NCBI GenBank assembly: GCA_031288005.1
Contig: JAITSE010000047.1
Location: 1 to 34,581, forward strand
Direction of reading: 5' to 3'
DNA length: 34,581 nucleotides
Origin: Treponema sp.
Lineage (GTDB): Bacteria; Spirochaetota; Spirochaetia; Treponematales; Breznakiellaceae
The notes under the pieces are model-generated. The model searched no databases. It saw only the letters and a program-made list of their open reading frames with translations, and had not been told where the DNA came from. Both the position numbers and the translations under genes were made by a program. Shown here piece by piece: positions 7,960-16,454 of the stretch (positions are counted from its first letter, which is position 1; each line of letters opens with the position of its first letter).

Positions 7960-9941
7960 CAGGCGTCCGGAAGTCTGTCCTTGTTATTCCGGTTTATGGT
8001 TTAGGCAGTGGGGGCGGGCATCTAGTCCGCTCCACCGTCCTCGTCCGGGACTTGTGTTCCTTGGGTATGGAGGCCCGGCTTTTCATTTCCTCAGAAGATC
8101 GCCGGGAAGGGGGAAAAGGCATTGCCCCGCTGATTGGGGATTTATCCCCCGCCTGTATCATCAGCGGCGAAGAAGTCTTCTATAAAAAGCCGGTCCCCTT
8201 ACAGGAGGCGGGTCATCCCAAAGATTCCCGCCGCCCCTGGGACTTTGTCGTCCTTGACAGGTTCAAAACCTCCCGGAAGGAACTTGACCGCTGGGCATCC
8301 CTTGGCCCCATCATCGGGATAGACGAAGGAGGCCCCGCCAGGGACCGCTTCGATTTTCTTCTGGACATCCTGCCCGGACTCCCCGGCCGTTCCCCGGCAA
8401 ACCTGACCGCCCCAGCCCTTATCCCCCTGCCCATGACCCGGCGGGAGGAACCGGCGTCCTTCGATCCGCCGCCTGTACCCATTAAAATACTCGTAACTTT
8501 CGGCGCGGAGGACCCCGCAGGGCTAACTCTTCCCGTTTGCCGGGTTTTGACCGAAGGGGCCGGGGATAGTCCGGAACCCCCGGTCCTGGTCACCGCCGTC
8601 GCCGGAAGCCTGGCTTTCAGCCTTGCTGAAAGCCAGAAGGGAAATCCCCCGCCTTCCGGGGGACCCGCCGGGCCGGTACAGGGAAATGTCCGTTTCCTGG
8701 AAGCCCTCCCGAACCTAAAGGAAAAACTCGCCTCTTACGACCTGGTGATCACCCACTTCGGACTTACCGCTTTCGAGGCCCTCCACGCGGGAACGCCGGC
8801 GCTGCTCCTTTCCCCCACGGCATACCATGAAAAACTGGCCCGCCATGCGGGGTTCGTCTCCGCCGGAATCCGTCAGAAAGGGGTACGGCGGCTCAGGCGA
8901 TACATTTACCGTTCCCGCCAAAAGGGACAGTCCCCCGGCAAGGCGGAAGAAACCCTGAACCGCCCGGAACTGAAAGCCCTTGCCGCCCGGTCCGCAGCCG
9001 CAGCGAAGAAATACGGCCTGGACGCGGCGGCCCCCCGGAGCCTGGGCAGCCTCTTTGCCGGTTTCAGCCCCAGCCTTGCCCCGGTATGCCCGGCCTGCGG
9101 CTGCGGAAACCGGCAGGAGCATCCGGTCCTGGCCCGGTTTAACGAGCGGACCTACCGCCGCTGCCCCCGGTGCGGCATGGTTTATATGCTCCGCCTGACG
9201 GAGTCGCCCGTTGAATACGCGGAAGACTACTTTTTCGGCTTCTACCGCCGGCAATACGGTAAGACCTATCTTGAGGATTTTCCGAACCTGAAACAGGCCG
9301 GGAAAACCCGGCTCCACCGGATCCGGCATCTGCTCCCGGTAAAAAGCGCCGTCCCCCCCCGGCTGCTTGACATCGGCTGCGCCTACGGCCCCTTCCTGGT
9401 TGCGGCGGCTGAGGGCGGTTTTTCCCCCCTGGGCATGGACCCCGCGGAAGAGGCCGTCCGGTATGTCAGTGACCGGCTGAAAATCCCCGCGATAAGGGGC
9501 TTTTTCCCCGATCCCGCCCGCCGGGAACTTAGGAAAGACGCCGCGTTCGACGCCGTTACCCTCTGGTATGTCCTGGAACATTTCGGGGACGCCGCCGGGA
9601 CGCTCCGGGAGATACACCGGCTCCTCAAACCCGGCGGGGTTTTGGCTTTTTCAACCCCTTCAATTTCCGGCGTTTCCGGCCGAAAATCTCTTAAACGCTT
9701 TCTCGAAAAAAGCCCCGGCGATCACTTTACCCTGTGGAATCCCCGCCGCCTTGCCGGAGTCCTCGGCCCCTGCGGATTCAGGGTGAAAAAAGTCATCGTT
9801 ACCGGCCACCACCCGGAACGGTTCCCCCTCATCGGGAAGCGTTTGAAGGAAAAGCGCGGCCCCGTGTACCGCGCCGTAGAAGGAATAAGCCGTCTCCTGG
9901 GCCTGGGGGACACCTTTGAAGCCTATGCGGTAAAGAAATGA
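7956..9941 (+). CDS. Fusion: PseG-like sugar-nucleotide hydrolase, zinc ribbon and SAM methyltransferase
   Basis: The protein has 661 residues and its start overlaps the previous stop by 4 bp. Residues 1-370 resemble PseG/GT-B proteins: GSGGGHLVRS near the N-terminus carries the family's catalytic-type histidine, followed by FVVLDRFK, IGIDEGG, ILVTFGAEDPAGLT and THFGLTAFEALHAGTPALLL. Residues 380-412 form a zinc ribbon (CPACGCG and CPRCGMVY). The rest is a class I methyltransferase with the SAM loop LLDIGCAYGPFL, acidic MDP and post-motifs VTLWYVLEHF and LLKPGGVLAFSTPS. Ribbon plus methyltransferase is common in sugar O- or C-methyltransferases. PseG removes UDP during pseudaminic acid synthesis. 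The fusion suggests one protein that releases a sugar and then methylates it, which is inference. Confidence 0.75.
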   Translation: MTGVRKSVLVIPVYGLGSGGGHLVRSTVLVRDLCSLGMEARLFISSEDRREGGKGIAPLIGDLSPACIISGEEVFYKKPVPLQEAGHPKDSRRPWDFVVLDRFKTSRKELDRWASLGPIIGIDEGGPARDRFDFLLDILPGLPGRSPANLTAPALIPLPMTRREEPASFDPPPVPIKILVTFGAEDPAGLTLPVCRVLTEGAGDSPEPPVLVTAVAGSLAFSLAESQKGNPPPSGGPAGPVQGNVRFLEALPNLKEKLASYDLVITHFGLTAFEALHAGTPALLLSPTAYHEKLARHAGFVSAGIRQKGVRRLRRYIYRSRQKGQSPGKAEETLNRPELKALAARSAAAAKKYGLDAAAPRSLGSLFAGFSPSLAPVCPACGCGNRQEHPVLARFNERTYRRCPRCGMVYMLRLTESPVEYAEDYFFGFYRRQYGKTYLEDFPNLKQAGKTRLHRIRHLLPVKSAVPPRLLDIGCAYGPFLVAAAEGGFSPLGMDPAEEAVRYVSDRLKIPAIRGFFPDPARRELRKDAAFDAVTLWYVLEHFGDAAGTLREIHRLLKPGGVLAFSTPSISGVSGRKSLKRFLEKSPGDHFTLWNPRRLAGVLGPCGFRVKKVIVTGHHPERFPLIGKRLKEKRGPVYRAVEGISRLLGLGDTFEAYAVKK

Positions 9942-10371
9942 GTGGGGGGAAGCCGCGGACTTACAGTCCGACCCCCTGGCTCCAGCCCGCTTCGCGGTCT
10001 TCCGCCACCCCCCTCAGCGGGGGGAGGGCCCCCCGCAACGCCCCCCCTTCCCGGCGGATTGGGGACGGCGGGGAATCATAGAGGGTAAAGGCCGCTGCTT
10101 TCCTTCTTGAGGCCGTTTCAAAACCGGAGGATACGGTCCAGCCAACCGGGGGCCGGGGGCGTTGCGGGGATCTCCCCGCAGAGGGGGGAGCCGTAAGACT
10201 TGCCGCCTGCGGCGTCAAGCCTTTTCGGAGTTGCGGTAAACCGCAAAGCCCCACACCCGGTGTGGCAAGGCTGGAGGCGGGGGGGAGACTTCCCCCCCGG
10301 CTGAATTTCAGTTTTGAAACAGCCTCTCTTGATAACCGATTTTAAGCGGGGCTATCCCGTGGGAGTATCCA
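9942..10371. repeat. Repeat-filled spacer with several inverted repeats
   Basis: No gene is supported here. A block at 9945-9984 is matched in inverted orientation at 33070-33109 with about 90 percent identity by eye. A GC-rich block at about 10012-10050 pairs imperfectly with 10156-10192. GAGGCCGTTTCAAAAC at 10109-10124 pairs with GTTTTGAAACAGCCTC at 10311-10326 with one mismatch. The short minus-strand open frame across 9961-10254 is proline/arginine-rich and looks spurious. GGGAG at 10360-10364 is the ribosome-binding site of the next gene. Confidence 0.6.
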
Positions 10372-12012
10372 ATGACGGAAGACCGGACAGGTTTTCAGAA
10401 AAAACAGCTTATCATCCTTGGCGCGGGAATCATGCAGGGCCCCGCCATCACCCTTGCCGGGGAGATGGGCCTCGAAACCGTGGCGGTTGACGGAGACCCC
10501 CATGCTCCCTGGGCTTCCAGGGCGGACAGGTTTGAACACATCGATCTCAAAGACAAGGAAGGAGTTGAAGCCCTGGCCCGGTCCCTGCAAAAAGGAGGCC
10601 GTCTCGGCGGCATCATGACCGCAGGTACGGATTTTTCCGCCACCGTGGCCTGGACAGCCGAACGCCTGGGGCTTCCCGGCATCCCCTACGAAGCGGCCCT
10701 CAACGCCTCGGACAAGGAACGTATGCGCCGCTGTTTCCACGCCGCCGGAATCCCGGCCCCCCAATTCGTGATCCTGAAAACCCCTCCAGGACGAGATTTC
10801 TCCCTTCCCTTTTCCTATCCCGCAGTGGTAAAACCCGTAGACAACATGGGAGGCCGGGGCTGCCGCCGGGTCGACTCCCCGGTGGACCTGGAAGCCGCCG
10901 TTCCCGACGCCCTCAGGTTTTCCCGCTCAGGCCGGGTCATCGTTGAGGAATACCTGGACGGCCCGGAATTTTCCGTGGACGCCCTGGTGTTCCGGGGGGA
11001 AATCGCCATCTGCGGCCTGGCGGACCGGCACATCTTCTTTCCCCCTTATTTCATCGAGATGGGCCACACCATGCCCGCCGCCCTGGACGCGGCTTCCTCG
11101 GAGGCCCTTCTCGCGGCCTTCAAAGAGGGGGTCAGGTCCCTTGGGCTTGCTGGCCCGGACAGTTTCGGCGCCGCCAAGGGGGACCTCAAGCTCACCTCCG
11201 GAGGCCCCCGTATCGGGGAGATCGCCGCCCGCCTTTCAGGAGGCTATATGTCCGGCTGGACCTACCCCTACGCTTCCGGCGTAGAGGTGACCCGTGGCGC
11301 GATTATGGCGGCCCTGGGACGGTTTCCCCAAAACCTTGCGCCTGTCCGGTCCTGGACCAGCGCCGAGCGGGCCTTCATCTCTATCCCCGGTAAGGTCCGT
11401 TCCTTCCACGGTCTTGACGAGGCCCGGACTATGCCCCACGTAAAAGACCTTTTCCTCCGGGCCGGGATCGGCGGCCGGGTCGCCTTCCCGGAGAACAACG
11501 TCGCCAAGTGCGGCAATGTCATCACCGCCGCCGCCACCAGGGAAAGCGCCGTCAAAGCCGCTGATTCCGCCGTCCGGTCCATACGTATACGCCTGGAAGC
11601 CCCGGATGCCGAAACCGACGCTTTTCTCGGCCTCGCCCCCGGCGCTCCGCCGGCAGGAAAGGGGTTTCCCCCAGACGCTTTTTCCCTAACCCGGACGCTG
11701 GCCGCTATGCTGTCCGTTCTTCCGGAATCCACCATCTCACCGGGCTTTCCATCAGGACTCCCCGGCACTTTCATCGTTCCTTTCCCCGCCTTCACCGAAT
11801 CGGATCTCCGTGATTATCAGGGCCGGACTATAGAAGAAAGCCTGGAGGCGGTACGGGACATCACGGGGTTTCCGTTGCCCTTCGGCACGGAGGCTAAAGC
11901 CCTTCTCCTTGGCCGGGCTTTCTGGGTCGCCCTCGTCAGGGGCGGTTACCAAGGAGCCGCCTATTATGTGGACCGGTACTTTCAGGCGGAACGCCAAATG
12001 AGACGTCAATGA
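10372..12012 (+). CDS. ATP-grasp carboxylate-amine ligase family protein
   Basis: The protein has 546 residues, and GGGAG seven bases before the ATG supports the start. The N-terminus LIILGAGIMQGPAITLA is the preATP-grasp Rossmann-like loop. The central ATP-grasp domain shows SYPAVVKPVDNMGGRGCRRV (nucleotide lysine and glycine-rich loop), VIVEEYLDGPEFSVDALV, and RIGEIAARLSGGY for metal and substrate binding. Such enzymes form an acyl phosphate and couple it to an amine, as in CarB, PurK and amino-acid ligases. The substrate is unknown. A C-terminal extension of about 150 residues is not recognised. The gene lies between the glycan operon and the amidase, 16 bp before the latter, so it may share a transcript with the amidase-gerMN pair. 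Confidence 0.75.
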   Translation: MTEDRTGFQKKQLIILGAGIMQGPAITLAGEMGLETVAVDGDPHAPWASRADRFEHIDLKDKEGVEALARSLQKGGRLGGIMTAGTDFSATVAWTAERLGLPGIPYEAALNASDKERMRRCFHAAGIPAPQFVILKTPPGRDFSLPFSYPAVVKPVDNMGGRGCRRVDSPVDLEAAVPDALRFSRSGRVIVEEYLDGPEFSVDALVFRGEIAICGLADRHIFFPPYFIEMGHTMPAALDAASSEALLAAFKEGVRSLGLAGPDSFGAAKGDLKLTSGGPRIGEIAARLSGGYMSGWTYPYASGVEVTRGAIMAALGRFPQNLAPVRSWTSAERAFISIPGKVRSFHGLDEARTMPHVKDLFLRAGIGGRVAFPENNVAKCGNVITAAATRESAVKAADSAVRSIRIRLEAPDAETDAFLGLAPGAPPAGKGFPPDAFSLTRTLAAMLSVLPESTISPGFPSGLPGTFIVPFPAFTESDLRDYQGRTIEESLEAVRDITGFPLPFGTEAKALLLGRAFWVALVRGGYQGAAYYVDRYFQAERQMRRQ

Positions 12013-12028
12013 GTATAGTGAAGAAAAA

Positions 12029-13252
12029 ATGAGCGTTATGACAGTATTTCGATTTTTGTCTTTTAAGCGCCGGCGTTCTTTCTTGGTTATTTTTTTTAAG
12101 CTCCCGGTGTTCTTTATCCTGTTTCCGGGTATCGGGCCGCGGTTAAACGCCCAGAACCCGCCTCAGGGAATACCTCTACCCGGACAGCTTGTCGGGCCGG
12201 TTCAGTCTGCCGCGAGTCCGGACGGGATGCCTGCCATACCCGGCCAGACGGCAGTTCTCTCTTTGGAAGATGCCCTTGGCTGGCTCAGCACCTCCGGAGA
12301 AGGCGTTGAACTTCGCTGGGACCCCTTTTTTAGAACCGGTGTTTTTATTTCGGCAGGGCATAACGCCGCATTTGATACCGGGAATCCCGGTGAAACAGGC
12401 TTTATACTTCTGGATTTCCGGGAAATATTACCGGCTCCCTCTCCTTTTGTTCGCGATGGTCTCCTATGGTTTCCCGAACCTTTTGTCGTTTCTCTAAAAC
12501 GGGTACTGGATGCCGTTATCGAGAAGGATATTTCCATGTTCAGGATAGCCGCCATCATCGTTGATCCCGGGCACGGAGGCAAGGACCCTGGCGCCGTAGG
12601 AAATCATATAATTAATGGAAAACCTCTCCGGGCAGTGGAAAAAGACATCGTTTTAGCAGCCTCAAAGTTTCTCCATGAGCGGCTTTCCATAGCCTACCCG
12701 GATAAACAGGTTCTTCTTACCCGGGAGGGAGATACTTATCCCTCCCTTGAAGATCGGGTAGCCATAGCCAATTCGGTGACCTTAAATGATAACGAGGCCA
12801 TTATTTTTATCTCCATCCACGCTAATGCGTCTTTTAACCGGAACGCCCGGGGCTTCGAAGTATGGTATCTTAGCCCGGAATATCGCAGAACCGTCATAGA
12901 CCAGAAGAAATACGCCGATTCTGTTGAAGTCATCCCAATACTTAACGCGATGTTAGAAGAAGAGTTTACTACTGAAAGTATTATGATGGCCCAGGCTCTT
13001 GTCCGCAGAATAGACGAAACCCTGGGCGACCGCATTCCTTCCAGAGGGATCAAACCGGAAGAATGGTTTGTGGTAAGAAACACCCGTATGCCTTCGGTTT
13101 TGGTAGAACTAGGCTTTGTTTCTAATGAAGCCGACGCCATTCTTTTGACCGGCGATGCCTACTTGCGTAACCTGGCTGACTCGTTATATAAAGGAATAAT
13201 GGATTTTGTGAGCGCTTTTGAAGGGACAGGAGGTTTTACGGCAATAAGATGA
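12029..13252 (+). CDS. N-acetylmuramoyl-L-alanine amidase (Amidase_3, AmiC type)
   Basis: This exported zinc amidase of about 407 residues cleaves the bond between muramic acid and the stem peptide. A basic N-terminus, a hydrophobic stretch ending near PRLNAQ and a likely signal-peptidase site send it to the periplasm. The catalytic domain has VDPGHGGKDPGAVG (zinc H182), E204 in AVEKDI, SIHANAS (zinc H264) and VLVELGFVSN (catalytic E360), all the Amidase_3 signatures. Residues 50-160 are a variable N-terminal domain. Its ATG at 12029 may be replaced by one nine bases downstream. It overlaps the GerMN gene by 4 bp, and flaA follows, the order I recall for T. pallidum TP0247-TP0249. It may remodel the cell wall around periplasmic flagella. 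Confidence 0.9.
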   Translation: MSVMTVFRFLSFKRRRSFLVIFFKLPVFFILFPGIGPRLNAQNPPQGIPLPGQLVGPVQSAASPDGMPAIPGQTAVLSLEDALGWLSTSGEGVELRWDPFFRTGVFISAGHNAAFDTGNPGETGFILLDFREILPAPSPFVRDGLLWFPEPFVVSLKRVLDAVIEKDISMFRIAAIIVDPGHGGKDPGAVGNHIINGKPLRAVEKDIVLAASKFLHERLSIAYPDKQVLLTREGDTYPSLEDRVAIANSVTLNDNEAIIFISIHANASFNRNARGFEVWYLSPEYRRTVIDQKKYADSVEVIPILNAMLEEEFTTESIMMAQALVRRIDETLGDRIPSRGIKPEEWFVVRNTRMPSVLVELGFVSNEADAILLTGDAYLRNLADSLYKGIMDFVSAFEGTGGFTAIR

Positions 13253-13794
13253 CCCAAATCATCCGGGGCGCATTTAGTGGAATTGCCCGCTTCTTCAAAA
13301 AGGAGTATTGCCGCCGGTTTGTTTATCTCTTGCTGCTGGGAATACCGGCTTTCTTTGAATATTGGTCCGGCGGTCTTGTCAGGCGGACCTTTGTTTTCTA
13401 TATGAATGATCCCGGTAAAACGGAAATCGAGGAGCGTTTTCTGCCGTCCATGCCGTGTATAGAACTTGCGGTACGGCAATATATTGAAGAAACCCTTCTG
13501 GGACCGATTTTGCCTGATTCTGATCCCCTTTTTTCAAAGGAAACAAAGTTAAAATCTTTGCTTTTCCGGGATGGTATTGTTTACGCAGACCTCTCGCAGA
13601 CCGCCGCCTTACCATATTCCGTCGATGGGGATGCTTTCAAGAGTTTGTATGTCCTTCATAACGGTATCAGGCGAAATTTTGATTTTGTACGGGAGGTACG
13701 TTTTTTTATAGATGGTAGAGAGGCCTATTATGAGCGGTTCCGGAGCGTTTCTTTTTCTTATGAGGAACAAGCGTTTGAGAATGTTGTTTTTTAA
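13249..13794 (+). CDS. GerMN-domain membrane-anchored protein
   Basis: The protein has 181 residues. An N-terminal membrane anchor (RRFVYLLLLGIPAFFEYW) precedes a periplasmic domain with the GerMN pattern: IELAVRQYIEETLLGP, LKSLLFRDGIVYADLSQTA, and FKSLYVLHNGIRRNFDFVREVRFFIDG. GerMN domains occur in spore-germination GerM and in many non-sporulating bacteria, usually beside peptidoglycan enzymes. The ATGA overlap with the amidase gene implies coupled translation and a shared cell-wall role. The chemical function of GerMN is not established. Confidence 0.75.
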   Translation: MTQIIRGAFSGIARFFKKEYCRRFVYLLLLGIPAFFEYWSGGLVRRTFVFYMNDPGKTEIEERFLPSMPCIELAVRQYIEETLLGPILPDSDPLFSKETKLKSLLFRDGIVYADLSQTAALPYSVDGDAFKSLYVLHNGIRRNFDFVREVRFFIDGREAYYERFRSVSFSYEEQAFENVVF

Positions 13795-13846
13795 GGGAAA
13801 ATTTTGAATATCCCGCCAAAAAATTATAAATGTTCTTAAAAAGGCG

Positions 13847-13874
13847 TTGACAAAATAATAAAATCTAGTATAAA
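13847..13874 (+). promoter_or_regulatory. Sigma-70-type promoter of flaA
   Basis: TTGACA at 13847-13852, a 16-bp spacer and TATAAA at 13869-13874 give a near-consensus promoter about 50 bp before the flaA ATG. The surroundings are clearly AT-rich compared with the genes. AAAGGAG at 13911-13917 is a strong ribosome-binding site six bases before the ATG. No sigma-28 flagellar signature is visible. Confidence 0.8.
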
Positions 13875-13923
13875 GTTATTATATTGAGTTTTCAATCTAA
13901 GGTGCTATTGAAAGGAGCTGCGA

Positions 13924-14955
13924 ATGAAACGGATATTCATTCTTGTCGCTATTACGTTGCTTGTTATGGGATCGGTTTTTGCGGAAGAAGCAATTCTCAT
14001 TGATTTTTCCAAATTGACTGCCGATATCATTCCCGGTCAAGACGAAAGGCTTACCCAAAACCGTGCGACGGTCATGGATTTTTCCCAGGTTGCCGGTGGT
14101 AGCTTTACCGCCGAACAAAAAACGGTGATGAAGACATCACTTGCGATTAGAAACTGGGAAGTAAAACTTGCCTCTTCTTCCCGGAGCGTAGGAAACCAGG
14201 TTCTAAGTTATACTGAAGAAGCCCCATCAAAACAGTGGGGTACTGTTATGGGTGTCAGGATACATTTTCCTGTGGAGCCGTGGAATTCATGGGCAACTAT
14301 CAAGCCGCCTTTTGAAATTCCAGCTTATGAACCCGCCGGCGAAGTTGACGATGAAGGAATCGTTACGCCAGCCGGAGATTCCGATGGAATTACCGGTCCC
14401 AGCCGTTTTGAAGATGGATTCGGAGTTATAAAGAATGTTGGAACAATAAAGGCTGTAGCGGTAAATGTATATGGTCTTAATTTTCCATATGCCCTTTATG
14501 CCATCCTGATTAACGATCAGGGAGTTGAGAGAACGGTAAATTTAGGACCTGTTAATCACGACGGGTGGGCCGAGCATACATGGCAGAATTCCGCCTATAT
14601 TACCCAGGTTCGTAATAGAGAACTGCGTCTATATCCGCTTTATCCCTTTTCAACGCCCTTTGTGAAATTTGGCGGTTTTATGATCCAGCGTGATAAAGAT
14701 CAGATAGGCGGGGATTTTATCACCTACTTTAAAGATGTAAAAATTATCTACGATAAAGCTGTGCTTGATACTGAACGTGATATTGATGATGAATCATTAT
14801 GGGACATAATCAAAGAACGAGAGACCGAAAAGAAAAAGTTTGAAATGGAACGGTTTGGTCAAAACCAGGTCATGCGTTATATTGATCTTCAAAAACAGGC
14901 AACTGAAAATGAATTTACCCCCACCGTGACTAGCGGCGAGGGCGGAGACACCTAA
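13924..14955 (+). CDS. flaA: Flagellar filament outer layer (sheath) protein FlaA
   Basis: The protein has 343 residues, with a cleavable signal peptide (MKRIFILVAITLLVMGSVFA then EE) for export to the periplasm. The mature protein carries features of spirochaete FlaA: LIDFSKL near the N-terminus, VMGVRIHFPVEPWNSWATIKPPFEIPAY, GVIKNVGTIKAVAVNVYGLNFPYALYAIL, and FVKFGGFMIQRDKDQIGGDF followed by YFKDVKIIYD. FlaA coats the FlaB core of periplasmic flagella. The last 60 residues are charged and probably helical. The gene has its own strong promoter and a clear terminator, so it can be expressed as a single unit at the high level expected of a structural protein. Confidence 0.95.
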   Translation: MKRIFILVAITLLVMGSVFAEEAILIDFSKLTADIIPGQDERLTQNRATVMDFSQVAGGSFTAEQKTVMKTSLAIRNWEVKLASSSRSVGNQVLSYTEEAPSKQWGTVMGVRIHFPVEPWNSWATIKPPFEIPAYEPAGEVDDEGIVTPAGDSDGITGPSRFEDGFGVIKNVGTIKAVAVNVYGLNFPYALYAILINDQGVERTVNLGPVNHDGWAEHTWQNSAYITQVRNRELRLYPLYPFSTPFVKFGGFMIQRDKDQIGGDFITYFKDVKIIYDKAVLDTERDIDDESLWDIIKERETEKKKFEMERFGQNQVMRYIDLQKQATENEFTPTVTSGEGGDT

Positions 14956-14996
14956 TAAAAAGGGGCATTGCAGCCCTAATGTTTATCTGATGTATA

Positions 14997-15041
14997 AAGC
15001 TGTCTGAAAAATCGGCAACCGGTTTTCAGACAGCTTTTTTT
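14997..15041 (+). terminator. Rho-independent terminator of flaA
   Basis: AAGCTGTCTGAAAA at 14997-15010 pairs with TTTTCAGACAGCTT at 15023-15036, a 14-bp stem with a 12-nt loop and a run of seven T. It lies about 40 bp past the flaA stop. Confidence 0.9.
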
Positions 15042-15091
15042 ATTCATAGTGAGGGTTTAATACTCTGCCTGACCTCTGGTTTAAGGAAATT

Positions 15092-15115
15092 GAGACCTAT
15101 GAGGCCGAGGGTCTC
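15092..15115. repeat. GAGACC/GGTCTC hairpin
   Basis: GAGACC and GGTCTC, 12 bases apart, form one of nine such hairpins in the window. It sits in the spacer before the alarmone synthetase gene. The spacer (14956-15167) otherwise holds only the flaA terminator and AAAGGGA, the ribosome-binding site of the next gene. Confidence 0.6.
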
Positions 15116-15167
15116 ACGGTTCCAACTCTGCGGCGGGCGTGGTTGATTTCTGTAGAAAGGGAAATCG

Positions 15168-16403
15168 ATGAAAAATAAAATGCCTATTCCCAGCCAAAAA
15201 AAACTTAGGGAGGTCTACGATTGTCATACTGAAACCAGGACGAGAGTAACCAGAGACCTTGAAATCCGTATAGAGGAAGTGCTTATAACGCTTCCGTCAA
15301 CCCCGATAATTAAAAGCCGGGCTAAAGACTTTTCAAGCTACTTCAAAAAATACCTTAGAATTCTCAGACAGAATAAGGGAGACGAAAAGTCGACTGTTAT
15401 AACAGATTTAATAGGCATACGGATCATTTGTCCGTTTATTGAGGATATAGACAGAGTACAGGAAGTCATTCAAAAAAAATTTGAAGTTTTAGAAGTGGAC
15501 TATAAAGGTTCCGACCACACTTTCAAAGAATTTGGCTATCAGTCAACTCATTTGCTGATCCGCATACCCTTGGAGATCATTGATAATCGGGGATATCCTG
15601 ACATTGACGTAGCGGAAATTCAAATCAGGACCATACTACAGGATGCCTGGGCTGAAGTGGAACACGAACTGGTCTACAAGGCTGAATTTACTCCATTTGA
15701 TGGCCCCATTAAACACAAATTAGCGGCGGTTAATGCAAGTCTAAGTCTGGCGGATATTATTTTCCAAGAAATTCGTAATTATCAGCGCCAGTTGAACGGC
15801 CAGATGGAACAGCGCCGGAATTCGTTCTTCAAAAAAATTGAAGAAACTGCCGATGGCTTCCTGTCTGAATCTCACCGTCCCGTACGTCAACAGCCTGAAA
15901 CTTCTACCTCACCCATAGATGCCTCAAATGTTTCTATGGATGATCTTCTTCTTAGCGCCCTATACGCTCATAACAAAAACCAGTTTTCCGAAGCCATTGC
16001 CTGTTACAGCCGCATTCTGGAAATGAATCCTGACAAGTCCATAAGTTCCCTGGTTTATAAGCATAGGGGAATGGCGAATTTTGCCCAATCTCTCTATCAG
16101 GATGCTATTACGGATTTTACCTGCGCTCTAAAACTAGATCCCGGCTCCTATAAAGCCGCCTATTACCGGGGCATAGTCAGGGCCGTCCTGCTGCAATATC
16201 CTGAAGCCGCTGAAGATTTTACCTATTCCCTTGATATTAACCCGTATCAGCCTTTTTCCTTCTACCGCCGCGGCCAGGTCTATTATCATTTGGAAGATTA
16301 CCCCCGGGCGCTGGCCGACTGCGAAATTGCTCTGTCTCTGGACCCGGCAAATGAGTCAATTGAAAAGCTCCGCCAACTCATACTAAAAAAATTTAAGATG
16401 TAA
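15168..16403 (+). CDS. RelA/SpoT-type (p)ppGpp synthetase domain fused to TPR repeats
   Basis: The protein has 411 residues and AAAGGGA supports the start. Residues 25-190 carry the alarmone synthetase motifs: SRAKDFSSYFKKY near 50-62 (ATP side), ITDLIGIRIIC with D80, GYQSTHLLIR at 123-132, and AEIQIRTILQDAWAEVEHE with E151 as the likely catalytic glutamate. There is no HD hydrolase domain, so it is a synthetase-only small alarmone synthetase rather than a full Rel. From about 260 to the end lie three to four tetratricopeptide repeats (for example YKHRGMANFAQSLYQDAITD). TPRs bind protein partners and may regulate activity. It probably makes (p)ppGpp or a related alarmone from ATP and GTP/GDP. 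Confidence 0.85.
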   Translation: MKNKMPIPSQKKLREVYDCHTETRTRVTRDLEIRIEEVLITLPSTPIIKSRAKDFSSYFKKYLRILRQNKGDEKSTVITDLIGIRIICPFIEDIDRVQEVIQKKFEVLEVDYKGSDHTFKEFGYQSTHLLIRIPLEIIDNRGYPDIDVAEIQIRTILQDAWAEVEHELVYKAEFTPFDGPIKHKLAAVNASLSLADIIFQEIRNYQRQLNGQMEQRRNSFFKKIEETADGFLSESHRPVRQQPETSTSPIDASNVSMDDLLLSALYAHNKNQFSEAIACYSRILEMNPDKSISSLVYKHRGMANFAQSLYQDAITDFTCALKLDPGSYKAAYYRGIVRAVLLQYPEAAEDFTYSLDINPYQPFSFYRRGQVYYHLEDYPRALADCEIALSLDPANESIEKLRQLILKKFKM

Positions 16404-16454
16404 GGGTGTAATCATATACCGCATAAAATGCGTCCGTATTCCCGGTATAGAGCG

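Noticed and set aside
8715..9617. Minus-strand open frame of 300 codons
   Set aside because: Antisense to the PseG-like/methyltransferase fusion, whose motifs are clear.
9961..10254. Minus-strand open frame of 97 codons in a spacer
   Set aside because: Lies over inverted repeats, biased composition, no ribosome-binding site and no recognised motif.
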